Shown here one piece after another: positions 19,513-29,214 of a stretch of DNA of 64,000 nt. The notes beneath the pieces were generated by a model. The model made no database searches, was not told the origin of the DNA, and saw only the letters and a list, made by a program, of their open reading frames with translations. Numbering within the stretch: the stretch's first letter is position 1; the number at the start of each line of letters is the position of its first letter. Source of the DNA: Nocardioides panacisoli (GTDB taxonomy: Bacteria > Actinomycetota > Actinomycetes > Propionibacteriales > Nocardioidaceae); NCBI RefSeq assembly GCF_019448235.1, contig NZ_CP080409.1, forward strand, positions 372,001 to 436,000, in the 5' to 3' direction. A program made the translations under genes and the position numbers.

Positions 19513-21122
19513 TCGAGCTGCGCGACATCACGCTCCGCCACGAGGACCGCACGGTGCTCGACGGGGTCGACCTGACCGTGGAGTCGGGCGAACTCATGCT
19601 GCTCGCCGGGCCGACCGGCGTGGGCAAGTCCACCCTCCTCGGTGTCGTCGCCGGACTGGTGCCCGGGTTCACCGGCGGCACGCTGACGGGGGACGTGCGG
19701 CTGGACGGCGAGAGCATCATCGAGCGGCCGGCGCGCGACCGCGCGCACGCGATCGGCTTCGTGGGGCAGAACCCCGCCGCCTGGTTCGTCACCGACACCG
19801 TCGAGGAGGAGCTGGCCTTCGGCATGGAGCAGCTGGGCCTGCCGCCGACGACGATGCGCCGACGGGTCGAGGAGACGCTCGACCTGCTCGGCATCGCCGA
19901 CCTGCGTGACCGTGACCTGCGGACCCTGTCCGGCGGACAGCAGCAGCGGGTCGCCATCGGTGCGGTGCTCGCCGCCCACCCGCGGCTGCTCGTGCTCGAC
20001 GAGCCGACCTCGGCGCTGGACCCGACCGCCGCCGAGGAGGTCCTGGCGACACTGACCCGACTGGTGCACGACCTCGGGCTGACCGTGCTGGTCGCCGAGC
20101 ACCGTCTCGAGCGGGTAATGCCCTTCGCCGACCGGATGTGCCTGCTCGACCGCGACGGCCGCGCACGAGTCGGCGAGCCCGCCGAGGTGCTGCGCGACGC
20201 ACCGATCGCCCCGCCCCTGGTGGAGCTCGGCCGCCTCGCCGAGTGGCACCCGCTCCCGCTGACCGTGCGGGACGCGCGACGGCGTACGACGGCACTGCGG
20301 TCCCACCTGGGACTGCCGCCGTCGGGGCCACCGGTCACCGGCACCGCCGTGGCGACCACCCGTGGCCTGGTGGTGGCGCGGGGCGGCGTGCCGGTGCTGC
20401 GCGGCCTCGACCTGGACCTGGCCGCCGGATCGGTGACGGCACTGATGGGACGCAACGGCGCCGGCAAGTCCACCCTGCTGTGGGCGCTGCAGGGACGGTT
20501 CGGCACGACCGAGGGACGCGTCGACGTCGCCGGCTCGGACCCGCACGCCGCCCGAGCGGAGCAGCGGCGCGAGCTCGTCGGGATGGTGCCCCAGAGCCCC
20601 GCGGACCTGCTCTACCTGGAGACCGTCGCCGAGGAGTGCGCGACGGCTGACCGCACCGCGGAGGCCGCACCCGGCTCGTGCCGCGACCTGCTCGACCGGC
20701 TGGCGCCGGGCATCGACACCGCGATGCACCCGCGCGACCTCTCCGAGGGGCAGCGGCTAGCCCTGGCCGTGGCGATCGTGCTCACCGCCCGCCCGCCGGT
20801 GCTGTTGCTGGACGAGCCCACCCGTGGCCTGGACTATCCCGCCAAGCGGGTGCTCGCACGGATCCTGCGCGACCTGGCCGACCGGGGGCGTGCCGTGCTG
20901 GTCGCCACCCACGACGTGGAGTTCGTCGCCCAGTCCGCCGACCGGGTCGCCGTGCTCGCCGAGGGTGAGGTCGTCTCGTCCGGGCCGGTGCGCGACGTCG
21001 TCGCCGAGTCGCCGGCGTTCGCGCCCCAAGTCACCAAGGTGCTCGGTCCCGGTTGGCTGACCGTCGGGGAGGTCGCCGACGCGCTGGGCATCGAGCGTGC
21101 CGCCGACGAGGTGCGCCGGTGA
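19509..21122 (+). CDS. cbrU: ECF transporter ATPase, duplicated A1-A2 fusion
   Basis: A 537-aa protein with two ABC ATPase domains, so one polypeptide replaces EcfA1 and EcfA2. Domain 1 has Walker A GPTGVGKST, signature LSGGQQQR and Walker B LLVLDEPTSAL. Domain 2 has Walker A GRNGAGKST (Gly314 on), signature LSEGQRLA and Walker B VLLLDEPTRGL. Both His switches (AEHRLE, ATHDVE) are present, so both sites look active, although the second signature has Glu in place of the first Gly. It powers the S and T components. GTG 19509 overlaps the previous stop by 4 bases. Confidence 0.93.
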   Translation: MIELRDITLRHEDRTVLDGVDLTVESGELMLLAGPTGVGKSTLLGVVAGLVPGFTGGTLTGDVRLDGESIIERPARDRAHAIGFVGQNPAAWFVTDTVEEELAFGMEQLGLPPTTMRRRVEETLDLLGIADLRDRDLRTLSGGQQQRVAIGAVLAAHPRLLVLDEPTSALDPTAAEEVLATLTRLVHDLGLTVLVAEHRLERVMPFADRMCLLDRDGRARVGEPAEVLRDAPIAPPLVELGRLAEWHPLPLTVRDARRRTTALRSHLGLPPSGPPVTGTAVATTRGLVVARGGVPVLRGLDLDLAAGSVTALMGRNGAGKSTLLWALQGRFGTTEGRVDVAGSDPHAARAEQRRELVGMVPQSPADLLYLETVAEECATADRTAEAAPGSCRDLLDRLAPGIDTAMHPRDLSEGQRLALAVAIVLTARPPVLLLDEPTRGLDYPAKRVLARILRDLADRGRAVLVATHDVEFVAQSADRVAVLAEGEVVSSGPVRDVVAESPAFAPQVTKVLGPGWLTVGEVADALGIERAADEVRR

Positions 21123-21931
21123 GCACGACCTGGACCGTGACGCCGCGCTCCGCGGCGGTGCTGCTGCTCGCCTCGACCATCGGGGTGCTGATGCTGGGGT
21201 GGCCGCTCTTCCTCGAGGCCGACGTCGGCAGCCGGGTCGACCCACCGTTCTTCTTCCTCGCGCTGCTGCCGGTCGTGCTGGCGGTGGTGCTGGCCGAGCT
21301 CAGCGAGGGCGGCATGGACGCGCGCGTGCTCGCGATCCTCGGCGTGCTCAGCGCGGTCAACGCCGTCCTGCGCGGCATCAGCGCCGGCGGCGCCGGCATC
21401 GAGCTGGTGTTCTTCCTGCTCATCCTCGGCGGCCGGGTGTTCGGTCCGGGCTTCGGGTTCGTGCTCGGGTGCACGTCGCTGTTCGCCTCCGCGCTGCTGA
21501 CCGCGGGCGTCGGGCCGTGGCTGCCATTCCAGATGCTCGTCGCCGGCTGGGTCGGCCTGGGCGCGGGCCTGCTCCCACGCCGCGTCACCGGCCGCTCGGA
21601 GATCGCGATGCTGGTGGTGTACGGCGTCGTCGCGGCCTACGCCTACGGCATCCTGCTCAACCTGTGGGGCTGGCCGTTCCTCCTCGGCGTCGAGGTGCCC
21701 GGACAGGACGGCACGGAACTGTCCTACGTGCCGGGCGGCTCGCTGGGGGAGAACCTGCACCGCTTCGGCCTCTACACGCTGCTGACCTCGACCGGCGGCT
21801 ACGACACCGGTCGTGCGATCACCAACGCCCTGGCGCTCGCACTGCTCGGCCCGGCGGTGCTGACGACACTGCGGCGGGCGGCTCGTCGGAGCCGGATCGA
21901 GCGCACCGAGCCGGCGATCGAGTCCCGCTGA
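21119..21931 (+). CDS. cbrT: ECF transporter substrate-binding S component (cobalamin type)
   Basis: A 270-aa membrane protein with about six TM helices and the S-component helix sequence ILGVLSAVNAVLRGI ... LGGRVFGPGFGFVLGCTSLF. It should bind the vitamin in the membrane and topple when docked on the T component. Specificity for cobalamin is inferred from the riboswitch at the head of the operon and the transcobalamin-like genes. GTG 21119 overlaps the ATPase stop (GTGA). It is the last gene of the operon and converges on the GSDH lipoprotein gene 15 bases later. Confidence 0.87.
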   Translation: MSTTWTVTPRSAAVLLLASTIGVLMLGWPLFLEADVGSRVDPPFFFLALLPVVLAVVLAELSEGGMDARVLAILGVLSAVNAVLRGISAGGAGIELVFFLLILGGRVFGPGFGFVLGCTSLFASALLTAGVGPWLPFQMLVAGWVGLGAGLLPRRVTGRSEIAMLVVYGVVAAYAYGILLNLWGWPFLLGVEVPGQDGTELSYVPGGSLGENLHRFGLYTLLTSTGGYDTGRAITNALALALLGPAVLTTLRRAARRSRIERTEPAIESR

Positions 21932-21946
21932 GCAGCGGCATCGGCC

Positions 21947-23113
21947 TCAGGGGTTGACCAGCAGGATCCGGTCGTCGGCCTCGGCAGGGTCGCCGCGACC
22001 GTCACGGTTGCTGGTGCCCAGCCACAGGCGGCCGTCCGGCGCCGTGGCCACGGCCCGGAGCCGGCCGTACTCGCCCTCGAGGAACCCGCGGCCGTCGCTG
22101 GCGGACCGGTCGGCGACCTTCATCCGCCACACCCGCTCGCCGCGCAGGCCGGCGGCCCACAAGAAGCCCCGCGAGTGGGTGATGCCGGCCCAGGACGCGT
22201 CCTCGGGGCGGCGGGTGAGCGCGGGCTCGGTGAAGTCGCCCTCGCCGGCCGCCACCTGCACCGGTCCCTCGTAGACCGGCCAGCCGTAGTTGCGCCCCTT
22301 GCGGATCAGGTTGACCTCGTCGGCGGTGGAGTCGCCGAACTCGCTCGCCCACAGGTTGCCCTCCGCGTCGAGGGTCATGCCCTCGACGTTGCGGTGGCCG
22401 AGTGACCAGACGAGGCTCTTGCGGAACGGGTTGTCCCGGGGACGCTTGCCCTCGGCGGTGATCCGCAGGATCTTGCCCGCCAGCGAGCCCCGGTCCTGGG
22501 CGAGCTCGCGCCGTGTGGTCTCTCCGGTGCTGACGAAGAGGTGGCCGTCCTCGCCGAAGAGCAGGGCACCGCCGTTGTGGCGGTCGCCGACGGGGATGCC
22601 CTTCAGCACCACCTCGGTGCGGCCGAGCTCGTCGCCGTCGAGGGTGGCGCGGACGACCCGGTTGTCCTTCTTGGTCGTCACGTAGAAGTAGACCTGCAGG
22701 TCCTCGGCGAAGTCAGGGGACACCGCGACCCCCATCAGGCCGCCCTCGGCGCGGGCGTCGACCCCGCGGACCGTGCCGGCCTCGACCGGCTCCGCCGGGT
22801 CCGAGCCCTCAGGTGCCTCGACGAGCTGGACCCGCCCGGAGTCGCGCTCGGTCACGATCGCACGGCCATCGGGAAGGAAGTCGATGCCCCACGGCACCTC
22901 CAGGCCGCGTGCGGCCGTCCCGACGATGTCGGGCACGCCGTCGGCGGGCACCTGGCTCGGCTCCGCGTCGGCCGAGGACGCCGCCGTCGTCGGCTCGGCG
23001 GCGCTGGTCAGGCTCTCCTCGACCTGCACGTCGACCTCGTTGCCGCCCTGGGAGCACGCGGACGCGGTCAGGCCGACGCCCAGCAGGGCGGCGAGGGCGC
23101 GTCGCGTCCTCAT
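21947..23113 (-). CDS. Lipoprotein of the glucose/sorbosone dehydrogenase (GSDH) family
   Basis: A 388-aa exported six-bladed propeller. Signal with lipobox-like ASAC (Cys20), a Ser/Thr/Glu linker, then GSDH hallmarks: LEVPWGIDFLPDGRAIVTER, GLMGVAVSPDF, DRHNGGALLFGEDGHLFVST, WSLGHRNVEGM and DEVNLIRKGRNYGWPVYEG. Family members oxidise sugars with PQQ, but many actinobacterial ones have no proven cofactor. The start overlaps the stop of the upstream hydrolase by 4 bases, so the two are co-expressed. Confidence 0.9.
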   Translation of the reverse strand: MRTRRALAALLGVGLTASACSQGGNEVDVQVEESLTSAAEPTTAASSADAEPSQVPADGVPDIVGTAARGLEVPWGIDFLPDGRAIVTERDSGRVQLVEAPEGSDPAEPVEAGTVRGVDARAEGGLMGVAVSPDFAEDLQVYFYVTTKKDNRVVRATLDGDELGRTEVVLKGIPVGDRHNGGALLFGEDGHLFVSTGETTRRELAQDRGSLAGKILRITAEGKRPRDNPFRKSLVWSLGHRNVEGMTLDAEGNLWASEFGDSTADEVNLIRKGRNYGWPVYEGPVQVAAGEGDFTEPALTRRPEDASWAGITHSRGFLWAAGLRGERVWRMKVADRSASDGRGFLEGEYGRLRAVATAPDGRLWLGTSNRDGRGDPAEADDRILLVNP

Positions 23114-24024
23114 CGGACCCGCTCCAGGAAGTCCAGCAGGAGGGCGTGCACGGCCTCGGGCTGCTCGACCTGGATGAAGTGGGAGCCGCGGAGCTCGTGG
23201 TAGTCCGCCTCGGCCATGCGGTCCGCGGCGGTGGCCATGTCGCGGGCGCCCGCCAGGACGTCGTACGTCGCGGCGACGAAGCGGGCCGGGACGGTGATGC
23301 GGCTCAGCGGCACGCGGGTGTGGCGCGACGTGCTCAGGGCGAGGTGGGCGTACCAGTCGACCGGGGTGGTGAGGAACTCGCGGATGCCGTCCGCGGCGAG
23401 CTCGACGTCGGGCATCGGGAACATGAAGCCGGTGCGGGTGATCGCCTTGACCAGCCGCGGCCCGACGGGGATGCGCTGGGTGAGCGGCGTGGCGACCCAG
23501 CCGGTGTACTTCGCCACCCGGCACACGTTGACCGTGAGCGCACGTGCCACCGCGTGCGGGAGGTGGAGGGGGCCGAGCATGGTGGCGAAGGTCTCGCCCG
23601 GCACCCCCGCCACGGCGAAGAGTCCGGCGACCCGCTCGGGGTGGTGGAGCGCGAGCTCGAACATGGTGTTGACGCCCATCGACCAGCCCATCAGCACCGC
23701 CCGGTCGATGCCGAAGTGGTCCATCACCGACAGGGCGTCCTGGACGAAGTGCTCGATCTCGACGTGGTCGGGGTTGCGGGGACGCTCCGAGCCGCCCACG
23801 CCGCGGTGGTTCCACGACACCACGCGGACCCCGCACTCGGGGTCGAGCAGCGCCGGCCACAGGTAGGCGTTGGTGCCCAGGCCGTTGCAGAGCACGACGG
23901 TCGGACCGTCGATCGTGCCCTCGGGGTCGTTGGTCCAGACCCGGACCGAGGTGCCGTCGTCGGAGAGGATGTCGCGGAAGGCCACCGAGGGATGCGCGGC
24001 GACCGGAGCAGCGGGGGTCGACAT
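23110..24024 (-). CDS. Alpha/beta hydrolase
   Basis: A 304-aa hydrolase of the alpha/beta fold. Oxyanion region LCNGLGTN, WNHRGVGGSERP, nucleophile elbow GWSMGVN, acid in VAATYDVLAGARD and His in LRGSHFIQVEQPE give a full triad. The lid region (about 150-210) is large and hydrophobic, which suits lipids or polyester monomers; the true substrate is unknown. CACAAT lies 7 nt before the ATG (24032-24037 on the plus strand), another leaderless-type start. First gene of a two-gene operon with the GSDH lipoprotein. Confidence 0.87.
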   Translation of the reverse strand: MSTPAAPVAAHPSVAFRDILSDDGTSVRVWTNDPEGTIDGPTVVLCNGLGTNAYLWPALLDPECGVRVVSWNHRGVGGSERPRNPDHVEIEHFVQDALSVMDHFGIDRAVLMGWSMGVNTMFELALHHPERVAGLFAVAGVPGETFATMLGPLHLPHAVARALTVNVCRVAKYTGWVATPLTQRIPVGPRLVKAITRTGFMFPMPDVELAADGIREFLTTPVDWYAHLALSTSRHTRVPLSRITVPARFVAATYDVLAGARDMATAADRMAEADYHELRGSHFIQVEQPEAVHALLLDFLERVR

Positions 24025-24104
24025 GGCCCCGATTGTGCCTGAGGACGGCCGCCGGTGCCGGGCCTTGGTCCACATCGGCGCTGCGCGGCGCCGGCCCGGG
24101 TGGG

Positions 24105-24995
24105 TCAGTTCGGTGCGGGCTCGGTGAAGGCCGGCCGCGCGGCCGCCCGGGTGGCGCCGGCGCTCGCCAGCACCACGCAGGTCACCGCGGCCCACTGCGA
24201 CAGCGCCAGCTGCTCGCCCACGATCGCCAGGCCCGCCATCGCGGCCGCCGCCGGCTCGAGGCTCATCAGCACCCCGAACGTGGCCGGCGGCACGCGCCGC
24301 AGGGCGACGAGCTCCAGGCTGTAGGGCACCACGGAGCTGAGCAGTCCGACGGCGGCGCCGATGAGGAGGATCCGTGGGTCCCCCAACGGTCCGGCATCGG
24401 TCAGCAACAGCCCGGGGGAGAGCAGCACCAGGGCCACCAGGCTGGCGACGAAGAGCCCGTCCAGCCCCTCCCAACGGCTGCCGGTGCGGGCGCTGAACAC
24501 GATGTAGCCGGCCCACGCGGCACCGGCGAGCACGGCGAACGCGACACCGACCGGGTCCAGGTCCGCCCGCTCGGCGCCGAGCAGCACGACCCCGAGGCCG
24601 GCGAGGCCGACCCAGACCAGGTCGCGGGCCCGGCGGGAGCCGAACAGGGCCACCGCGAGGGGACCGATGAACTCGATGGTGACCGCGATGCCGATCGGGA
24701 TCCGGGAGAACGACTGGTAGATCGCCCAGTTCATGGTGCCCAGCGCGACGCCGAAGCTGATCGCCACCAGCCAGTCCTCCCGGGTGCGGCCGCGCAGCCG
24801 AGGACGGGCCAGGGCGAGCAGGAACAGGGTGCTGGACGCGAGCCGGAGCCAGACCATCCCGGTCGGCGAGACCTCGTCGAAGAGCGTCTTGGCGATGCCG
24901 GCACCGAGCTGCACCGACCAGATGCCGGCGATGACCAGGGCGATCGCGACCCCGAGGGACTGCTGGGGAGAAAATCTCGCGCTGACCAGTGGCAT
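24105..24995 (-). CDS. EamA/DMT-superfamily transporter (RhtA-like)
   Basis: Ten hydrophobic segments in two EamA repeats, 296 aa from ATG 24995. The first repeat holds GTMNWAIYQSFSRIPIGIAVTIEFIGPL, the usual signature of exporters like RhtA and YdcZ-type metabolite pumps; the second holds SSVVPYSLELVALRRVPPATFGVLMSLEPA. Likely exports amino acids or similar small metabolites. An in-frame GTG at 25007 sits 6 nt after the hexamer TACATT and may be the true leaderless start, adding four residues. Divergent from the propeller gene at 25069. Confidence 0.88.
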   Translation of the reverse strand: MPLVSARFSPQQSLGVAIALVIAGIWSVQLGAGIAKTLFDEVSPTGMVWLRLASSTLFLLALARPRLRGRTREDWLVAISFGVALGTMNWAIYQSFSRIPIGIAVTIEFIGPLAVALFGSRRARDLVWVGLAGLGVVLLGAERADLDPVGVAFAVLAGAAWAGYIVFSARTGSRWEGLDGLFVASLVALVLLSPGLLLTDAGPLGDPRILLIGAAVGLLSSVVPYSLELVALRRVPPATFGVLMSLEPAAAAMAGLAIVGEQLALSQWAAVTCVVLASAGATRAAARPAFTEPAPN

Positions 24996-25013
24996 CCGAG
25001 GTGGCACTGGGCC

Positions 25014-25019
25014 AATGTA
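25014..25019 (-). promoter_or_regulatory. -10 hexamer of the EamA transporter gene
   Basis: TACATT on the minus strand, 6 nt before GTG 25007. Confidence 0.45.
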
Positions 25020-25068
25020 GGAGCCAGCGGGCACACCGTCCGCATCGGCGGCGCGAGGAGGGGCAGCC

Positions 25069-26157
25069 ATGGCCACCACGGTGATGATCGGCACGCGCAA
25101 GGGCCTGTGGGTCGGACGCTCGGAGGACCGCGACGACTGGAGCCTGAGCGGTCCGCACCACGACATGGAGGAGGTCTACTCCTGCCTGGTCGACACCCGG
25201 GGCGGTCGCACCCGGCTCTTCGCCGGTGCCTCCTCGCCCTGGCTCGGGCCGCAGGTCCGCTGGTCCGACGACCACGGCGCCACGTGGCAGGAGACCGCCG
25301 GTGGCGGCGTACGGTTCCCCGAGGGCAGTGACGGCACCGTGGAACGCATCTGGCAGCTCGCGCCCGGCGCCGAGGACGGCGTCGTGTACGCCGGCACCGA
25401 GCCGGGAGCGGTGTTCCGCTCCGTCGACCACGGCGAGACCTTCACCCTCGAGCAGGCGCTGTGGGACCACCCGCACCGTCCGGAGTGGGGCGAGGGCTTC
25501 GGTGGCCAGGCGTTCCACACCGTGCTGCCGCACCCGACCGACCCGTCCTCGGTGACGGCGGCGCTGTCCACCGGCGGCGTCTACCGGACGACCGACGGTG
25601 GGGCCTCCTGGGAGCCCCGCAACCAGGGCATCCGTGCGGACTTCCTCCCCGAGGGGCAGCAGCTGCCGGAGTTCGGCCAGTGCGTCCACAAGGTCGCGCG
25701 GCACCCCTCGCGCCCGGAGCGGCTCTACGCGCAGAACCACGGTGGTGTCTACCGCTCCGACGACGAGGGCGGGTCGTGGACCTCGATCGCCGACGGGCTG
25801 CCGAGCGACTTCGGGTTCCCGATCGTCGTCCACCCGCACCAGCCCGACACGATCTACGTCTTCCCCCTCGGTGGCGGCGACGGTCGCTACCCGCCCGAGG
25901 GCCGCGCGCGGGTGTGGCGCTCGCGCGACGCCGGGGAGTCGTGGGAGCCACTCGACCGCGGCCTGCCCGAGCAGTTCTACGTCGCCGTCATGCGTGACGC
26001 GTTCTGCACCGACGGCGCCGACCCGGCGGGGCTCTACTTCGGTGCCCGCAACGGGTCGGTCTGGGCCTCGACCGACGAGGGTGGGAGCTGGCGCGAGATC
26101 GCGCGCGACCTCCCCGACGTGATGTCGGTGCGCGCCGGCGTCGACGCCGCTGGCTGA
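25069..26157 (+). CDS. Sialidase/VPS10-type beta-propeller protein (BNR repeats)
   Basis: A 362-aa soluble protein without a signal peptide. Asp-box/BNR motifs repeat through it: SDDHGATWQE, VDHGETF, TTDGGASWEP, SDDEGGSWTS, SRDAGESWEP, STDEGGSWRE. These mark a photosystem-assembly/sortilin-like propeller. Sialidase active-site arginines cannot be assigned, so a glycosidase role is not claimed. ATG 25069 follows GAGGAGGGG. The function is unknown; related proteins are often annotated only as exo-alpha-sialidase-like or WD40/YVTN proteins. Confidence 0.8.
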   Translation: MATTVMIGTRKGLWVGRSEDRDDWSLSGPHHDMEEVYSCLVDTRGGRTRLFAGASSPWLGPQVRWSDDHGATWQETAGGGVRFPEGSDGTVERIWQLAPGAEDGVVYAGTEPGAVFRSVDHGETFTLEQALWDHPHRPEWGEGFGGQAFHTVLPHPTDPSSVTAALSTGGVYRTTDGGASWEPRNQGIRADFLPEGQQLPEFGQCVHKVARHPSRPERLYAQNHGGVYRSDDEGGSWTSIADGLPSDFGFPIVVHPHQPDTIYVFPLGGGDGRYPPEGRARVWRSRDAGESWEPLDRGLPEQFYVAVMRDAFCTDGADPAGLYFGARNGSVWASTDEGGSWREIARDLPDVMSVRAGVDAAG

Positions 26158-26226
26158 GCCACCTCGCGCCCGGGTGGGCGGACCGGCCTGAGAGAGTGGG
26201 GGTCATGGCTCGTTCGTGCGTCGACG

Positions 26227-27492
26227 GTGGCCCCCACCGTGCGTGACCTGCTCCGCCGACGCCGCGGGGCAGGAGCCGACCGTCCGCCGATCCCGGGCGA
26301 GATCCTCGTCCTGATCGCCTCGGCGTTCGTGATCGCCGTCGGGTACGGCCTCGTCTCCCCGGTGCTGCCGTCCTACGCGCGCAGCTTCGACGTCGGCGTC
26401 GCGGCGGCCTCCCTGGTGGTGTCGGCGTTCGCGTTCTGCCGCCTGGTCTTCGCACCCGCGGGTGGCTTCCTCTCCAGTCGGCTGGGGGAGCGGCCGGTGT
26501 ACCTGACCGGTCTCGTGGTGGTCGCCGCGTCCTCGGTCGCGACCGCGTTCGCGCAGACCTATGAGCAGCTGCTGGTCTTCCGCGGGCTCGGCGGTCTCGG
26601 CTCGACGATGTTCACCGTCTCGGCGATGTCGCTGCTGGTGCGGCTGGCCCCGCCGACGATCCGTGGGCGGGTGTCCTCGGCGTACGCCAGCTCCTTCCTG
26701 GTCGGCGGCATGCTCGGCCCCGTGCTCGGCGGTGCGCTGGCCTCCTTCGGGCTGCGCCTGCCGTTCCTGGTGTACGCCGGTGCGCTGATCATCGCCGCGT
26801 CCGTGGTCGGCGTGCGACTCTCCGGTGCGCGCCTGCGGCCACCGGCGGACGCGCCGGAGGTCGTCCCGATGCGGGTCCGCGAGGCGCTGCGTCACGGCGC
26901 GTACCGGGCCAGCCTGGTCTCGGCGTTCGCCAACGGCTGGTGCAACTTCGGGGTCCGGGTGGCGGTGCTCCCGCAGCTGGCGGTCGCGCTGACCGACCAG
27001 ACGTGGGTCGCCGGCGCTGCCCTGGCGCTGGCTGCCCTCGGCACCGCCCTGACGCTGCAGGTCGCCGGCCGGGTGGCCGACACCGTCGGGCGTCGTCCCT
27101 TGGTGCTGGGCGGGCTCGTCATCACCGCGGTCGGCCTGGGGCTGCTGGGCCTCAGCGGCTCCCTGGCGGTGCTGCTGGTGCTCTCGGTGGTCTCGGGGAT
27201 CGGGGCCGGCATGGTCAATCCCGGGCAGCAGGCGGCGGTCGCCGACGTGGTCGGCGCCGGGCGCAGCGGGGGCACGGTGCTGAGCACCTTCCAGATGGCG
27301 CAGGACGGCGGCGCGATCCTCGGCCCGGTGCTGGTGGGCTTGGTCGCCGACGCCTACGGCTTCGGCTGGGCGTTCGGCGTCACGGCACTGGTCAGCCTGG
27401 TCGCCGCACTCCCGTGGTTGGCGGCGCCGGAGACCTTGGGCAGCGCCGTCGCCGAGGCCGGCGAGGACGCCACCTCGGGCACCGACGAGTGA
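26227..27492 (+). CDS. MFS transporter
   Basis: A 421-aa major facilitator with 12 predicted helices. Motif A is visible as [17 protein letters not shown] after helix 2 and again in the second half as [16 protein letters not shown]. The C motif region [14 protein letters not shown] after helix 5 is typical of drug:H+ antiporters of the 12-TM type. The probable role is efflux of an unknown compound. GTG 26227 is uncertain; GTG 26239 is an alternative. A short leaderless-type ORF (26205-26246) overlaps the start in another frame. Confidence 0.85.
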   Translation: MAPTVRDLLRRRRGAGADRPPIPGEILVLIASAFVIAVGYGLVSPVLPSYARSFDVGVAAASLVVSAFAFCRLVFAPAGGFLSSRLGERPVYLTGLVVVAASSVATAFAQTYEQLLVFRGLGGLGSTMFTVSAMSLLVRLAPPTIRGRVSSAYASSFLVGGMLGPVLGGALASFGLRLPFLVYAGALIIAASVVGVRLSGARLRPPADAPEVVPMRVREALRHGAYRASLVSAFANGWCNFGVRVAVLPQLAVALTDQTWVAGAALALAALGTALTLQVAGRVADTVGRRPLVLGGLVITAVGLGLLGLSGSLAVLLVLSVVSGIGAGMVNPGQQAAVADVVGAGRSGGTVLSTFQMAQDGGAILGPVLVGLVADAYGFGWAFGVTALVSLVAALPWLAAPETLGSAVAEAGEDATSGTDE

Positions 27493-27509
27493 CGGCCCCG
27501 GGTGTCTCC

Positions 27510-27515
27510 TATCCT
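27510..27515 (+). promoter_or_regulatory. -10 hexamer, leaderless start of ilvD
   Basis: TATCCT lies 6 nt before ATG 27522. Confidence 0.5.
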
Positions 27516-27521
27516 TGGCCC

Positions 27522-29210
27522 ATGACTGACGGCGCAACCCCCGACATCAAGCCCCGCTCCCGCGAGGTCACCGACGGTCTCGAGCGGGCCGCCGCGCGCG
27601 GCATGCTCCGCGCGGTCGGGATGGGGGACGAGGACTTCGCCAAGCCGCAGATCGGCGTGGCGTCCTCGTGGAACGAGATCACGCCCTGCAACCTCTCCCT
27701 GGACCGCCTCGCCAAGGCCGCCAAGCACGGCGTCCACGCCGGCGGCGGCTACCCGTTGGAGTTCGGGACCATCTCGGTCTCCGACGGCATCTCGATGGGC
27801 CACGAGGGGATGCACTTCTCGCTGGTCTCCCGGGAGGTCATCGCCGACTCGGTCGAGACGGTGATGATGGCCGAGCGGCTCGACGGCTCGATCCTGCTGG
27901 CGGGCTGCGACAAGTCGCTGCCGGGCATGCTGATGGCCGCTGCCCGCCTGGACCTCGCCTCGGTGTTCCTCTACGCCGGCACCATCCTGCCCGGCAAGGT
28001 CGACGGCGAGGACGTCACGATCATCGACGCCTTCGAGGCCGTGGGTGCCTGCCTGGCGGGCAAGATCAGCCGCGAGAAGGTCGACGAGGTCGAGCGGGCG
28101 ATCTGCCCCGGTGAGGGCGCCTGTGGTGGGGCCTACACCGCCAACACGATGGCCGCGGTCGCCGAGGCGCTGGGGATGGCCCTGCCCGGGTCGGCCGCGC
28201 CGCCGGCGGTCGACCGGCGCCGCGACGGCTACGCGCACCGCTCGGGAGAGGCCGTGGTCGAGATGCTGCGGCGCGGCATCACCGCGCGTCAGATCATGAC
28301 CAAGGAGGCCTTCGAGAACGCGATCGCGGTCGCGATGGCCCTGGGCGGCTCCACCAACGCGGTGCTGCACCTGCTGGCCATCGCCAACGAGGCCGAGGTC
28401 GAGCTCAGCATCGACGACTTCACCCGCATCGGGGAGAAGGTGCCGCACCTGGCCGACCTCAAGCCGTTCGGCAAGTACGTCTGGGTGGACTTCGACCGCG
28501 TCGGTGGCATCCCGATGGTGATGAAGGCGCTGCTCGAAGCCGGGCTGCTGCACGGCGACTGCCTCACCGTGACCGGCAAGACGGTCGCGGAGAACCTCGC
28601 CGACATCGCCCCACCCGACCTGGACGGTGCGGTCATCCGCTCGATGAGCGAGCCGATCCACCGCACCGGCGGCCTCACCATCCTGCGCGGCACCCTGGCG
28701 CCGGAGGGCGCGGTCGTGAAGTCCGCCGGCTTCGACGAGGCCGTCTACCCCGGCACCGCGCGCGTCTTCGACGGTGAGCGTGCCGCGCTCGACGCCCTCG
28801 CCGAGGGCCGCATCGTGGCCGGCGACGTGGTGGTCATCCGCTACGAGGGCCCCAAGGGCGGCCCCGGCATGCGCGAGATGCTGGCCATCACCGGCGCGAT
28901 CAAGGGGGCCGGCCTCGGCAAGGACGTCGTGCTGGTCACCGACGGCCGGTTCTCCGGCGGCACGACCGGCCTGTGCGTGGGCCACATCGCCCCCGAGGCG
29001 GTGGACGCCGGACCGATCGCGTTCGTGCAGGACGGTGACCGGATCGTCCTCGACGTCGCCAACCGCTCGCTCGAGCTCGACGTGGACCCCGACGAGCTGG
29101 CCGCGCGCCGTGAGGGCTGGGAGCCGAACCCGCCGAAGTTCAACCGTGGCGTGCTCGGCAAGTACGCCAAGACGGTGAAGTCCGCGTCGCTGGGCGCGAT
29201 CACCAGCTGA
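27522..29210 (+). CDS. ilvD: Dihydroxy-acid dehydratase
   Basis: The 562-aa iron-sulfur enzyme that makes the 2-keto acids of valine and isoleucine from dihydroxy acids. The cluster ligands are visible in three places: [18 protein letters not shown] and [16 protein letters not shown]. The C-terminal [12 protein letters not shown] swivelling motif is intact. The GNAT gene starts four bases after the stop, so it is probably co-transcribed. No leader peptide precedes ilvD, unlike ilvB and cimA. Confidence 0.97.
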   Translation: MTDGATPDIKPRSREVTDGLERAAARGMLRAVGMGDEDFAKPQIGVASSWNEITPCNLSLDRLAKAAKHGVHAGGGYPLEFGTISVSDGISMGHEGMHFSLVSREVIADSVETVMMAERLDGSILLAGCDKSLPGMLMAAARLDLASVFLYAGTILPGKVDGEDVTIIDAFEAVGACLAGKISREKVDEVERAICPGEGACGGAYTANTMAAVAEALGMALPGSAAPPAVDRRRDGYAHRSGEAVVEMLRRGITARQIMTKEAFENAIAVAMALGGSTNAVLHLLAIANEAEVELSIDDFTRIGEKVPHLADLKPFGKYVWVDFDRVGGIPMVMKALLEAGLLHGDCLTVTGKTVAENLADIAPPDLDGAVIRSMSEPIHRTGGLTILRGTLAPEGAVVKSAGFDEAVYPGTARVFDGERAALDALAEGRIVAGDVVVIRYEGPKGGPGMREMLAITGAIKGAGLGKDVVLVTDGRFSGGTTGLCVGHIAPEAVDAGPIAFVQDGDRIVLDVANRSLELDVDPDELAARREGWEPNPPKFNRGVLGKYAKTVKSASLGAITS

Positions 29211-29214
29211 CCGC

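Noticed and set aside
24025..24104. Terminator or small gene between the hydrolase and EamA genes
   Set aside because: G+C-rich stretches can pair loosely, but no compact hairpin or coding signal was found.
23110..25839. A 909-codon minus-strand frame suggesting a giant hydrolase fusion
   Set aside because: The upstream part is antisense to the BNR propeller gene and out of frame with the EamA gene; the hydrolase starts at 24024.
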